DNA of 64,000 nt from NCBI GenBank assembly GCA_024305745.1, contig JAHRBS010000001.1:2852001-2916000 (forward strand). Direction: 5' to 3'. The stretch comes from Polyporus tsugae. Taxonomy: Eukaryota; Basidiomycota; Agaricomycetes; Polyporales; Polyporaceae. Position 1 is the first letter of the stretch, and the number at the start of each line of letters is the position of its first letter. The position numbers were made by a program, and so were the translations under genes. The notes under the pieces are model-generated. The model did not search any database. It had not been told where the DNA came from and saw only the letters and a program-made list of their open reading frames with translations. Positions 43,641 to 55,997 of the stretch are shown one piece after another.

Positions 43641-45619
43641 AAGACAGTGTCTTGATTTTGTTTTGCCTCAAATCAACTGTACTCTCCGAGGTCGTACGGT
43701 GGCGTTGTTTGCTTTCGGACGCTCAGAGTACTTGTGGATCATGGTCGTATTTAGTGTTGTAATTGTCGAAATTGAGGACACAGCCAGCACATATCAAAAT
43801 GCGACCAGGTAGCGACCGAAAACCATGGATGGTTAAGCACCGAACGTGAACCTTGCAAGCAGCCATCGCCGAGCGGCCAGGCTTGGAGGAGATCAGCTTC
43901 CTGACCATTGTCCTTTGACTGTCCTCGACGCGCTCGGCCGCGGTGCGGTGTGAGTGTCGAACTCGGGCAATGGCAGCGGCAAGTCGATTGGACCATCGGC
44001 AAACCCCGAATATGTTGCGCTACGGGCCCGGGCCGCTCGGCACTCCGGGCCTCCAGCGTCAGGGACTGCTCCTGTGAGTTCGCTGTCACTGTCTTGCTCT
44101 GTCTTGTCCTGGCCATGCATATGGTCTTGTCACCGTACTTTATGATGATGAATCTCAAAATCGTCCATCTCCTCACAACCATTGCATGTCAGAGCATCCA
44201 TACGTCCAAACTCGGGCCGGTGGTCTGACTTTACATCTTTGGTCGGCTCTACTAAGCTAGCTTTCTCTTCCGCAAAACTTCCTGATGGCGTCTTCCACAA
44301 ATTCCTACCGAATGTCAACGTAAACCGAGATCGTGCGCGCTCGGATGGAGATATGTAGTCTCGGGGGGCAGGGCACGAATGTCTCTCCTCAGGCATCCAC
44401 GCGGCCCCATGAGAAGGCGATGGGCGGGTCCTAGGCTCAGCTTCCATCAACGTCTATTCCATCTACGTGCGACTGTCTCCGGCGGTGGCGTTCCTCGAGT
44501 TCCTTCCTCGCCGGTTCTGCGTCACCACTCACAGCCATGAGCACGCCCGTGCCGATCCACGCCGCGACTGCATCTATTCAGCACAGCTTGCGTGCACGCT
44601 CAGGCAACGACGCGAGCATCACATCGACCACGACCATGAGCTCCTTGTCGCTGCACGGGAGCGCGCCACCTATTGCGAAGTCCGCCTCCTGCTGACGGGC
44701 ATTGTCGCAAGGCTCCGCAATGGTAGCGCGCTCTGGTATGTTCCTCCTTTCTGCCTCCGCATGTGGCATGAACTTAACTCATTTCGTGTAAGGATTTCCT
44801 TGACATCCATGTCCATCAAACCCTGTCGAGGATTGTGCCCTGTCGTACCATCCGGCGTGCCAGTGCCCGCTCTAGGACGAGTCTTTGTATCGTCTATGCC
44901 CGTTCACGTGAAGATGCAGACAAGCATGGTTTGTTCGCTGTGTGGGGTGCACGCGCCTGTTGCAAGATGGTGGTAGTCAACAACTCAACATCCGTGTTAC
45001 AGTAAGGATGAGACAGGTGACTGTTTTCTTCGCTGCTTTGACACCTGTCGAACCTTCCGACCCATGGCCACCTTCCAATCATTAGGCGCCCATGATACCC
45101 TCCACGAACAGTCCAATTTCATAAGTTCGAGCTACTGGAAAGCCACTGACTCTTGCTGGACACGTTTTCCGTCTAGTGTATGCACCAATCTGGGGCAATC
45201 GTGCAGTCTAGGTTTGCAGTGGGGACCATGGGGCGTCTAAACTGGAGCGGTCGGAAGATTTGCTGACGCCGTTTTTGACAGCTCAAAAAACTTGCTTGTA
45301 TCATCATTTTCCGAAATTGCTGTAAGCTGTGGTGATCTCCAAGCCATGCATCAATGGTGAATGTAGAGCTCCCAGCTCGGAGATGGCTGTCTTTCGGCCT
45401 GACCATAGAACGAGCATGTCATCATTTGCGACCAGAATTCGATTCAGAGGGTGTACATGTATTTCAGTTCAATTATGCTGTGCGTGGCCAAGTTCTCACA
45501 CCTGTGGTCAACCCAAATAACACAGCGCTAGCCCCAGGCCTTATGCTCCTCTCGCAGTCCGTCCATGAAGCTGCTCGCTCCATCTTGACCTCCAGGCTCC
45601 AGTTAGTGCCCGTCTTACC
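43641..45619. other. 2 kb spacer, no confident gene
   Basis: Several open stretches exist on both strands (for example 44467-44976 plus and 44130-44450 minus), but none shows a known family or consistent splicing. The last 200 bases (from about 45423) resemble the promoter of the first F-box/WD40 copy. Confidence 0.4.
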
Positions 45620-47954
45620 ATGGAAGCTCCCCACCTGCCTTGGGAAGTCATCGAGAGGATCATCGACCATTCCGGTGACTATTCCAAATCTCTCCGCAGC
45701 TTCTCCCTCACGTGTCGCCAACTCCGTCCTCACAGCCGCTGTGTGCTGTTTACCCGTCTCGACTTCAAGAGCAGGGATCGCGTCTTCGCATTTGTCGACT
45801 TCCTCCAGGACAACCCTCACCTGCCGCCCTTTGTTCGTTCGATAGTCGTCCGACCAAGCGACTTTGCGCCGTTCCCCCTCCTTCACATTCTCCCAAATCT
45901 TTCTGAAATTGGATTCACGTCTCGGGAATGTTTTACGGCCCGTCCGGATACCGTCTCCGCCCTGTGGCATCAGTCTAGTCTCACTTGTTCCCAGCGATTT
46001 GGAACCCACATCCAAACGTTGCACCTCTTTTGTCTGTCCTTCGCGACATACCTACCATTTGCCCGAGCACTTCTAGCATTCAGGAGTATTGTACATCTCA
46101 CCTGCACCCATGTCGTCATCAACGCGGCGGGCGATCAAGCACCTCTGGATGTGATCAGACGACGCCTATCGGAGCAAATGCAGTTGAAGACGCTGACGGT
46201 AAGCATTCTGTTGGCAGTAGGAATATTGTCAAAGCTGAACTATGGATTCCTTTTTAACTTGAATGCAGATCGATCATTTGTCTCTGACTAGAGACAACAG
46301 AGACGCGTCCGTGGACGGGTTGCTTTTTGATTCAGATCTGGCCCCATCCACGGTGGAGAGCCTCAGGCTCATCAGAGGTGGGTTTGGCGCGCCGGCCAAT
46401 CCTTTCGGGTCACACAGTTCTCTGATATCGTATTCATGCTGTCCGTCTTATTGACTATAGAACACAGGCCAGACCCGTTCTCACACCAGGCCGACTGGTC
46501 GCGGCTGCGATCCTTGGCGCTGCAGCTTTCAAGTTACATGCCCGAAGTTATTATCAAGGCTACCAAGCTCTTGGAGAATTTCCACGGCCCCGTGTTGAAG
46601 GAAGTCACCCTCGAGTTCGGCCCGGTGTCATCTATCCTCGGCGCCGTCAGAGACCTCTCGCGCAGTGGCCGATCTCAGCCAGGCGTATACAAGGAGCTGG
46701 AACGCACCCTGCTCAGGTTCTCCCAGCCCGGAATCGTCTGGACCATGGGGAACCCCCTGCGTGCCGACAGAAACGCGTTCTGGACTGGGGAGCTCGGAAA
46801 GCCCTTTCCCGTCTTGTCTCAACGCGGGGCAGTGATGCTCAAGTTCGAGATAGGTCAGTTTTAACTTCTGTCGCACCTTTCCTGCTAGAGGTAGACTGAT
46901 CGTCGTTCTAGCCACACCTGTCGGTCATGATGCCTTATTACAGGCTCTCGTCGTTTGCCCCCAAAGCAAGTGGGTGGCTAGCGGGTCCGAGGACCTCACC
47001 GTCATCCTCTGGGATACCAACGGAACCATAGCCCAGCAATGGGCCACCGATGCTCACGAGGCCGTCTGGTCACTCGCGTTCTCCCCGGACGGCCGATATC
47101 TCGTTTCCGGAGACGGAGCTGGCAAAATGGAGATTCGGGATCTCACTCACGGCGCAAGCACAGTGGCCACGCTCGAGGGCCACAGTTCCGCCGTTTCTAG
47201 CTGTGCTTGGTCCCTCGATGGCAACGCGATTGCGTCTGGATCCTTCGATGCGACCGTGCGGCTCTGGGACGCACGTACCTTCCGCCAACTTCACGTGCTC
47301 AAACAGCGGTCCATGAAGGGCATGCAATATGTCACATTCTCTCCTGACGGACGTTGGCTCGCCTCCTGGTCCCTTCCTTGCAACTACTGCATCTGGGACG
47401 TCGCCTCGGGGACGCTGCACAAGTACATCCAGCCTGACGACTTTGGTACCTTCCGAATGCTGGATATCGCTGCCGCCTTCGACCCTGCAAGCACGCGTCT
47501 TGCTACCGTGTCTCGGAACGATGCCGTCGAGATCTGGGACGTCGAGACGGGACGGAGACAACGTGTATTGAGACGTGTAGGAGAGGCAAACGACGTGTCA
47601 TTCTCACCAGATGGGAGGCTGCTGCTGATTGCGTCGAGCGACCGGACAGCGAAGATTTGGGACACACACAAGGGTGTTGAGTTGTTTCGGCTCAAGGGGC
47701 ATACGAGCATAGTTTCCAAAGCCTGTTTCTCGCCATGCGGCAAGTACGTCGCGTCGGCGTCTTGGGATGAGACAGTGCGATTGTGGCGCGTTCGGGACGG
47801 GTCATGCGTCGCGACGTTCTCCGAGCACGAACACTTGGTGACCCACGTAGCTTTCTCTCCGGACGGGAAGACACTGGCGTCTGGGGCGAGAAACGGGACG
47901 GTCATCATCCGACATATGCATGATATCATTCCGATAGATGAACACGGTCCATAG
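45620..47954 (+). CDS. F-box/WD40 fusion protein, copy 2
   Basis: Predicted SCF substrate receptor. Four exons (45620-46198, 46269-46377, 46461-46853, 46912-47954) give 707 residues. The F-box (LPWEVIERIIDHS) begins at residue 6. A middle region of about 330 residues has Leu-rich stretches (FVRSIVVRPSDFAPF, LHILPNLSEIGF) that look like a degenerate LRR-like solenoid. The C-terminal half has about eight WD repeats, for example TVILWD, LAFSPDGRYLVSGD, ATVRLWD, ASSDRTAKIWD and ASWDETVRLWR. The last repeat ends NGTVIIRHMHD. All introns are short GT-AG. No break is seen. Confidence 0.92.
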
Positions 47955-50499
47955 CTCACAATGACTTTCCTGTGTATTACTTCGAAAATCCTCTATGCCA
48001 GGTCGCGCTGCGTTGTTCTCTTTGGCCCTCGGGGATTTGTTTGACTATACTCTCGAATGGCGACTCGTTGCATGATATTCTCGCATTCTCAGACCTCCAA
48101 GGACCTATCCCCACAGCGGCAAGTCCGTGCGCAAGCCCCGAGGACCTACGACACGAAGCCACAGACACCTGAAGACTTAGTTGTGCATACACTCCAGTCA
48201 GAACAAGCGAAGAGCGACAAGCTCGTTCGAATCTCACCTGTCGATGCACATACTGGAAACTCGCTTCCAAGAATTGGACCTTCCTTCGGTATGCCAGTGG
48301 ATGAACTACGTCTGGTAGCTGTGTTCGACGTACATCCTTGTGACGTGGGACGCACCGCAGAGGAACCCTCGCCAAGACTGCTGCCGTTCACTGCGTGCAC
48401 GGAGACGTGCACCCCCATCCCTGCTGGGTCTGGCCTCCGGCATCGTGGTATTAGCACCTCGACGCCCATCAGCGCGTAGGTTGCTCGTCGTCCCTGGGGC
48501 AAGGTGAAACCGGCTGCGCGCCTGGAGCTGCTTCGCCCGGTCACTATATGCTGTTTCTCAAATGTGTTAAGTAGAACAAGCTTGGGTCCGCACAGAAAGG
48601 CGTACCTGAAACCCCAACCTGGGCCCGGCGTGGCAACCCAGGTCCCAGTCTGCTTCATCCGAGTCGGCGACCCCCTTCCAAGCGCTACTCCCACGATAAT
48701 ATCGACGCTTCCAGGTTCCAGATATTTGCTTGACACGTCGACCGTATAGCCTCCATGGACCGGCATGTATGCATCGGACGACGAGTAAGCAATCATATAG
48801 ATGGCCATGGTGGTGACGATGAGAGTGCAACCCAGCAATCTTCGAAGTCACTCGGCCTAACACACTGGCGCCTAATGTTACATGGCCTCCTCGGGCCGTA
48901 TGTCCGGCGGCCAGCGTCGACGTCGACGACGACGACGATGTACTTCGTAACTTAGACAACCACTGCCTCCTACCGTTCTTGAACCGCGATTGACCTTACC
49001 ACGACTGCAGAGGACGGTGTCGAACCATTGCAGGCTGGGAAAAACAGCTCTATCCCACGGTACTCTTTAAAGGTTATTGATGCAGCCTCGTTTTCTTGCA
49101 TCAGTTTCTCAGTTCATCTACTACTTGCAGTGTGCACCAGACTGGCACCCAGCTGCAGCTTGAGAGCTATACAGCAGCTGCTGCCGCTCGCAGACCGACT
49201 ACACCCACTAGTGCAGGTTGGGCATTCTGGTAAGTACTAGTTCAAGTTTCCTCCAGTAGCATCGAAGAACTAAACAAGGATTCATACGTAGTTTAGAACC
49301 AAATTTTCGCCCCCGAGAACCCCGTCGAGAGCATTGTGGCCAGGCTTGACATGTCGCTGTAGAAGCGCAGAACACATGCCTAGGAGGCTTCCTTGGGCAG
49401 GTCGTCGTCATAGCTATCCGGCATCGACAATGGATTGCTTGTTCAGTTTTCTCCCAAGACGGTGTACAAGCAAGTCCTAGGACGCCCAAATCGACAGCGT
49501 GGAGGCTGATGAAGAAGGTCAGTCTCTTACCTCATCGTTGTCCAGCAGGTCATTGATCAAGCTGTTTCGAATAGCCTTTGCGTTACCATATTACCGAACG
49601 GTTCATTGTACGCATGTGCATTCATTGCCTCCGGAAGTGATGGGACGAAGCGAACTAAGGCTCCATTGGAACCTTACGACTTCGCTGATTCCTGGCACTG
49701 GCACCTGCGGGCGTGAATGATTGATGGCCGGCGCGCTTGGTGTAGTTTCGTCTAAGGTGTCTGGGTTTTTCACGGTGGGTCTGTACAGTTTATCGGCACA
49801 ACGGCAGGACAACAGCTGACGATGTCGTTCCTCAAGGGAAGCGTCATTCTGGTCATGTTTTTGTTTTCCGGGTTGGATAACGTTCGTACACGAATACTCT
49901 GGGCGCCCACTTATCGTTCTCGCGGTGCGCACGTCCTTGTTGAACATTGAACTTTATCTTGCCCTCTCACCCTTGTCATCTCCACAGCGCCCGCAAGAGG
50001 TCCCTGATTCCTGCCTTCATTGACCCACAATCGGCTTAACTGGAGCTGCCGTATCTTCCATCGGCATTCTGCAGCAATTCTAATCGTTGAAAGCTTGCAG
50101 AATCGCCTAGGAACCTTTCCTCAGCATTTGGGGTGGAGAAGAATCGAGACTGTAATACGTATTGAGTTGACAGGTATGTGAATGTACGAACTTTGTGAAC
50201 AAACGATGCCATGCAGTTACTCAATGGTCGCTTAACAGTACCTATGGCGACTTACGTAGCCGTCTGCCCGTCCGTGGGGCCACGTCCTGTTGTATCTCGC
50301 TGGCCGCATCGCACCTGCCACAGCAGAACCTTCCTCTTACCGCAGTTGAGAACTCTACGAGGAGCGTCTCCTTAACCTTCCTTTCCTGGTGGCATCGTAG
50401 CAATACAAGTAACAAGCCCCCCCCAAGTTCCTCTTGGTCTCTGTACGGTATGCCCATTATCTTACTTCCGGTCTCTTGAACTCCTCATACTCACTCGCC
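47955..50499. other. 2.5 kb spacer between F-box/WD40 copies 2 and 3
   Basis: Apart from a weak minus-strand frame listed separately (48146-48808), I see no gene. No tRNA or clear repeat was found. Confidence 0.4.
48146..48808 (-). CDS. hypothetical protein, weak
   Basis: Open frame of 220 codons from an ATG at 48808. The N-terminus is hydrophobic (MAIYMIAYSS) and is followed by a region that reads like a folded protein (GYTVDVSSKYLEPGSVDIIV, GTWVATPGPGWGF). Toward the C-terminus it becomes Ser/Thr/Arg-rich and less convincing. A GTACGC donor and a CAG acceptor near 48610 and 48556 would remove 55 nt but then hit a stop codon. It may be a gene fragment or chance. Confidence 0.3.
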   Translation of the reverse strand: MAIYMIAYSSSDAYMPVHGGYTVDVSSKYLEPGSVDIIVGVALGRGSPTRMKQTGTWVATPGPGWGFRYAFLCGPKLVLLNTFEKQHIVTGRSSSRRAAGFTLPQGRRATYALMGVEVLIPRCRRPDPAGMGVHVSVHAVNGSSLGEGSSAVRPTSQGCTSNTATRRSSSTGIPKEGPILGSEFPVCASTGEIRTSLSLFACSDWSVCTTKSSGVCGFVS

Positions 50500-52946
50500 A
50501 TGTCTCTCGCACTCCCCTGGGAAGTCATTGAAAGGGTCATCGAGCACTGCCATGACAATCATCGGGCCCTCTACAACTTTTCTATCACCTGTCACCAACT
50601 TCGTCCTCTCAGTCTCTCCCTGCTCGTCGCCGATGTCGAGTTCAAGCACAAAGAGCAAATATTTGGCCTTTGTGCCCTCCTCCGCGCCAAGCCACACCTT
50701 CAGGCCCTCGTTCGGTCCATGTTCATATATCCGACCAACCTGGTGCCTGTCCCCTTGCTCAAAATGCTCCCAAATCTCACCGAAATCGTGTTCACCGATC
50801 ACAGAATCAGCGACTCGGATCAAGAATTCTACCGACCCACGATCGTCCTACACCAGTCCACGCTCACATGCTGTGGTCAGTTTGGCAGGCACATCCGAAC
50901 GATCCAGTTCTTCCGTGTCACTTTTTCGACAGACCTGGAGCTCGCCCGGCTGCTCTCGGCATTTGCAAGCGTTCAAGTCCTCACCTTCGAGGACGTCGCC
51001 ATCAAGACGAACGCAAGCGCACATCTGGTAGCCACGACCAGACAACGTTTGTCTAGACGACTACAGCTGAGGACGCTACACGTCAGGATCGTCAGATGCA
51101 GTCCTCGTGCGATGGCTGACCTATGTACCCTATTTTATAGATAGACATAGCTGTCCACGACGCGGCGGTCGCATTTCTCTTAGAATCGGCCCAATCGACC
51201 GCGGAGACCCTGATCTTCACAGTGGCAAATGGTACGTCCGTCGACCCTCGTATTAGTTTACCATATTCTCGTGTTCATGGTATCCCTTCGTCCTATTCAG
51301 TGCAAGAACACGCACTTTCACACCCACCGAACTGGTCTCGGCTGCACACTCTGTCGCTGAGAGTAGAGTTCGAAGCCGAGAAATTCAAGAAGACCGTTGA
51401 GTTCCTGAAGGGTTTCCATCCCCCAAACCTGAAGGACGTCGCGGTGATGCTCACAGGGTATATCCGCACCGCGATCGAGCTGTTGCATGGAGAAGACACG
51501 TCCAGCCTGGGATGCTCCGAGTTGGAGCACGAGCTGCTCCGTTTTCCGCGGCACGCCCTGACCTTCTCCGCCGACGAACCAGCGCTCCATCCGCGCAGGA
51601 CGCTCTTCTGGACTCGAGAGCTCGGCCAACATTTCCCCGCGCTGCGGGACCGGAACGCGTTCGCTCTTGAGTCTGAGTCGAGTGCGTCTCATGCCCGCTA
51701 TGCTGTTTAGAGAAAAGCAGAGCTAACCACCTGCGCAGCGACGGACGTCGGCCACGACAACGCCGCGACGACCCTCGCCGTCTCCCCAGACAGCCGGCGG
51801 ATCGCGACCGGGTCCTGGGACTCCACCATCATCCTCTGGGACTCATCCGGGCAGATCATCCACGAGTGGGTCGCCCACCCTGGCGGCGTCCGCTCGCTCG
51901 CGTTCTCCCCCGACAGCCAGCGTCTCGTCTCCGCAGGCATGGACGAGAAGGTCGCCGTCTGGGACCTCAGCCGCGGCGGCGCACACAAGCTCGCGACGCT
52001 TGCGGGCCACACACACTGGGTCAGCAGCTGCGCGTGGTCCCCCGACGGGAGCATGATCGCCTCCGCGTGCGACGAGGCCGGCCGTCCTCGTGCCCCTGCC
52101 CCTGCTCCTGCCCCCAAGTCTGAGTCCGATTCCAAGTCCAAGTCCGAGTCCAAGTCCGAGTCCGAGTCCAAGCCCGGGTCCGAGTCCGCCCCAGACGCGC
52201 AGACCGACCCCGCACCAGCCCCCGACCCAGAGCCCCGCGAGCTCGATGCCTATGCAGACAAGACCGTGACGGTGCGCCTCTGGGACGCGCGCACGTTCGC
52301 GCCGCGCCGCGTCCTCGCGGGCGGCGCGCACACCAAAGCGATCTACTTCGTCTGCTTCTCGCCCGACGGCCGCTGGCTCGCCTCGGGGGGCGACGACCGC
52401 CACTGCTGCGTCTGGGACGTCTCCAATGAAGCTGACGCGCCGCACGCCGTCCTCCGCGGACACAGGCACCGGCTCCAGGCCGCCGCGTTCCACCCGGACA
52501 GCGTGCGCCTCGGCACGGCGTCGCAGGACCGCACCGCGCGCATCTGGCGCGTCGACACGGGCGAGGAGCTCCTCGTGCTGCGGGGGCACGAAGGCTGGGT
52601 CTACGACCTCGCGTTCTCGCCGAACTGGGCGCTCGTGCTGACCGCGTCGGAGGACGGGACGGTCAAGGTCTGGGACGCGAACGGGGGCGCGATGCTCCTC
52701 TCGCTCAGCGGGGACGACTCGGAGGAGACGGTGTGCTCCGTCTGCTTCTCTCCGTGCGGGCGGTACTTCGCGTCGGCGGGGGAAGACATGACGGTGCGGC
52801 TGTGGAGGGTCAGAGACGGCGCGTGCGTGGAGACATTTGACGATCACGAGGGCAAGGTGAGCAAAGTGGCTTTTTCACCGGACGGGAGGACGCTGTGTTC
52901 CGGGGCTTTCGATGGCACCGTCTTCATACGTTCTCTATGTAACTGA
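50500..52946 (+). CDS. F-box/WD40 fusion protein, copy 3
   Basis: Paralogue of the 45620 gene with the same four-exon plan (50500-51081, 51141-51231, 51307-51681, 51739-52946) and 751 residues. The F-box is LPWEVIERVIEHC. The middle region is more diverged than the ends. About eight WD repeats follow (for example TIILWD, VAVWD, VTVRLWD, ARIWRVD, VKVWD, MTVRLWR). Between the third and fourth repeats is an extra hydrophilic linker of about 60 residues, rich in Ser, Lys, Glu, Pro and Ala (about 52080-52255), that copy 2 lacks. GC content is clearly higher in the WD40 exon than in the F-box exon. No break is seen. Confidence 0.92.
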
Positions 52947-53379
52947 TGTCATCCTCGGATACCTTGAATCTGCGGAACCCGACTGCAGGGTGTCAATACA
53001 TGATGGTTTAACTGAGTACGGTAGTCTCGCGTGCGCCGGGCAACAGCACAGAGCATCCAAGGAATCCAGGATCCTCAAAGTCTGAAACATAAAGCATAGT
53101 TAGCGATTACTTATCGTAAATAGACTCGTACAGACCAAGCAGCTACTAATACAGCGTCCGTCGTGTACACACAAAGCAACATCGTGCGCCACACAGGCAG
53201 GACATCTCGCGTGCACGCGCTTCACAGCAGCACAAGGAGAACCGTCCTCCCCGCGCGAGGCACACAGCAAACGCGCGCGACGCCTATAGCATGGGATCAT
53301 GGTCCACCTATGCCTCCCCGCGCCAACTCGTACACCCCCGTATCCCAACGGCCGGGTCTTGGATCCACACTTCCCTCCT
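52947..53379. other. convergent spacer
   Basis: Between the stop of the F-box/WD40 copy 3 and the 3' end of the RING ligase gene. No gene is visible. Confidence 0.5.
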
Positions 53380-55997
53380 CTACACGCCAGGCATCAGCAG
53401 CGGCAACGGTGGGACCTCCATCGCACTGCTCCCGCTCAGATCCTCTCGCGCGCGTCTCTGCCTGTGCCTCCGCGCCGTGCGCAAGTACCTCGAGAACCGT
53501 GCCGCCGCGGACGATATCGGGCGCGCCGCCCCTGGCCCTGGCCCCGACCCCAATGCCAGTGCGTGCGGGTGCTCGGGGTGCTCGGGGTGCTCGGGGTGCT
53601 CCGGGTGCTCCGCCTCCTCGCCCGCGTCCATCATCGTCTGCAGCGCCTGGAAGTCTGTGGGGGAGGGGTACGACAGGTTCGTGTGTCAGCGTCCGTCCGC
53701 TCTCCCACGGACAGAAGAGAGACGGAAGGAAGAACAAGAGCTCGAGCTTACCTTGGCGGCAGAGCGGGCAGCTGCTCGAGAGCTCCAGCAGCCACTGGTC
53801 GACGCACTCCCGGTGGAACCGGTGGTGGCCCTCGCACGGCAGCACGCGCAGGTCGTCGCCCTCCTCAAAGTCGACGATGCAGATCGGGCACGTCTCGCGC
53901 CCGATCGCGTCCGGCACGACGTCCTTCTCCCCCGCCTTCTGCTTCTCTTTCTCCCCGCCCGCGGGCCTCTTCGCGGGCCGCGGGACGGCCACCTGCGGGT
54001 CGGACGAGGAAGACGCTGACGCTGACGACGGGGAGCCAGACCGGTCACGGTGTCCCTCATCCTCAGCCTCGACCCCGGGCTCACTCGCCATAGGAGCGGG
54101 GACCGCGACGACTCCCACTCTCCCAGCGTCCCCGCTGCCCTCCTCCCCAAGGCGCGACGCGATAGCGTTCCACTCGCGCAGCTCAACCGCGACCTCCTCG
54201 CGTTCGTCGCCCCGCGCCTTGGCCGTTGTTGTTACTGCGGGGGGCGACGGCACAGTATCGGAGTAGTCGGCGCTCTCGATGTCCTTCGCGGGCATCGGCG
54301 CGGCGTCGGGGCCAGCATCCGCCCTGCCAAACTTGACGACAGGGAAGGTGTCGAGGATCGCGCGCGTGAGGCCGCGCGCACGGCTCTGGGGGCCGAACGT
54401 GCCTGGCGCCCCGGGCGCGTCGCCCGAGCGGGGGCCATATCGCTCGGGGTGGCGGATCGCCCTGATTGCCTGCGGGGGTACAAGGACGAACGGGGCATGT
54501 GAGATGCGACATCTAGGGCACACACACGGGGAAGAGACGTACGCCGGAGATGATGACGATGCAGAACAGGGCAGAGACGCAGCCGGTGATAGCGTACAGG
54601 ATGATCCTACCAGGAAGCAATCAGCCATCCGAAGCCTGATACATCAAGAAGGAAGCGACAAGAAAAGCCCACATCGCTAAGCTAGTATTGGTGTTACCAC
54701 CAGGAGGGCTGGGGCCTCCATCGCCGTTGCTGGGCGGGTTGCCAGTTCCAGTGTTATTCGAAGACGGGTCAGTAGCATTGGACGCGGTGAGAGTCGCGAA
54801 GAGGTAGCCGGGGGCAGGAACGGTGCGGTTAGCAATCGCGTACTCTATATCGTGATTGCTGTCGTTGAGCAGCGTGGGGCTAAACCAATAGTATTTTGAC
54901 GAAGAATTGCCGAGGATAGTGTTGAACTGGCTCTCAATAAGTCTACGCAGAAGGTTTGTGTGAGCACGATATGCTGTGTCCCAGTTCAATGAAGAAGACA
55001 TACTTAGATGAAGAAAGAGATTGGGTAGCGAAGATGTCCATAACTTGATCAAAGTTTGCAGGATTTGAATATTCGGGGTTGATATAGCATGTCACAGACT
55101 TCAGCGAGTACAGCAACTGTCATATGCTTTCTTAGCCAAGGCTAGGTCATAATAGAACGGGGGAGGCACGCACTGCAGCAATTGCTCCCCTATCGCGGGC
55201 CAAAGTGAAGATATCATCATCCATGGAAGCATTCGTAGCATTCGCATCACAAGACACAAGGGCAATCCATGGCGTCGTAGCTGTTCCGTACAAACGGGAG
55301 GGCAGATCGTGATCAACATCAGTCTCGGAGCGCGCCACAAGCTTACTCCAGATAGATGAGGTACTCACTCGTAGCATTAGGCATCTTGTCTTCCGAGAAG
55401 TGAACGAGCGCTCCCTGGGATAGACAGATATCATGAGCGTTTCGTAGCCACCGACGCCAGAGGTTAATCCGAAGAAAAGACAGATGATAAGATGGAATTT
55501 TCGTTGTCAGAGAAACAGGAATAGCGTAGGTTGTACGTATCTCTCTCCTCGAACGAGACGATAACAAGACCAGCCCTCATCCGGTCCCCGCACACAACCT
55601 CCCACTCGTCAACCCATACCCCAACACGACCCATAACGCAAAGACGACACGAAATGAAAGGAAGGCAGGCGATAACGCACTGGAACACAAAACGTACCTT
55701 GTTGATGCCCAAGCTATCGGCGCCGACGAGCTGATACGAGATCTGCTCCGTGTACGAGCCCATCGGGTACCACTGCATACTGAGCTTGGACGCGTCCGAG
55801 AAGTTCTGGCCGGCCTGTTGCGCTACGTCGGTCTCGTTCGTCGCCTGTGCCGGGATGTACCCGAACGCGGACCGGGGCGAGAGCACCAGGACGATCGCAG
55901 CTGCGATCGACATCCACTGCGCCCATCCGAATCTCGACACGGATCCGCGAGGAGCATCGGGGAGGCGCGGGGACATGGAGAATGGCGACATGGTCAT
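53380..55997 (-). CDS. PA-TM-RING-type E3 ubiquitin ligase
   Basis: Membrane-anchored RING-H2 ligase of the GRAIL/RNF13-like design, probably acting in the endomembrane system. Eight exons are inferred on the minus strand; those best fixed are 54606-54543, 54469-53752 and 53654-53380. An N-terminal hydrophobic signal (MSIAAAIVLVLSPRSAFG) leads into a PA-like luminal domain (ALVHFSED, TPWIALVSCDANATNAS, RGAIAALLYSLKSVTCYI) with many N-glycosylation sites. One transmembrane helix follows (MIILYAITGCVSALFCIVII). The RING is CPICIVDFEEGDDLRVLPC, then GHHRFHRECVDQWLL and CPLC, with all eight zinc ligands. The tail carries five EHP repeats. Exon borders in the 55.4-55.7 kb region are approximate. 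Confidence 0.88.
53567..53611. repeat. 9-nt tandem repeat encoding (EHP)5
   Basis: The unit GGGTGCTCG, with one variant, is repeated about five times head to tail. On the minus strand it lies in frame within the last exon of the RING ligase and encodes five Glu-His-Pro units. The purity of the repeat suggests recent slippage. Confidence 0.8.

Noticed and set aside
43800..43930. 5S rRNA-like or small RNA sequence
   Set aside because: A few words such as AAGCACCGAAC recall 5S rRNA, but the conserved core and pairing of the ends are absent.
48556..48610. Intron in the weak minus-strand gene at 48146-48808
   Set aside because: The donor and acceptor are plausible, but removing the 55 nt creates an immediate stop codon.
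51843..52847. 334-codon minus-strand frame across the WD40 exon of copy 3
   Set aside because: Its repetitive Gly-Leu run is the reverse of the Ser/Lys/Glu linker; WD repeats are on the plus strand.
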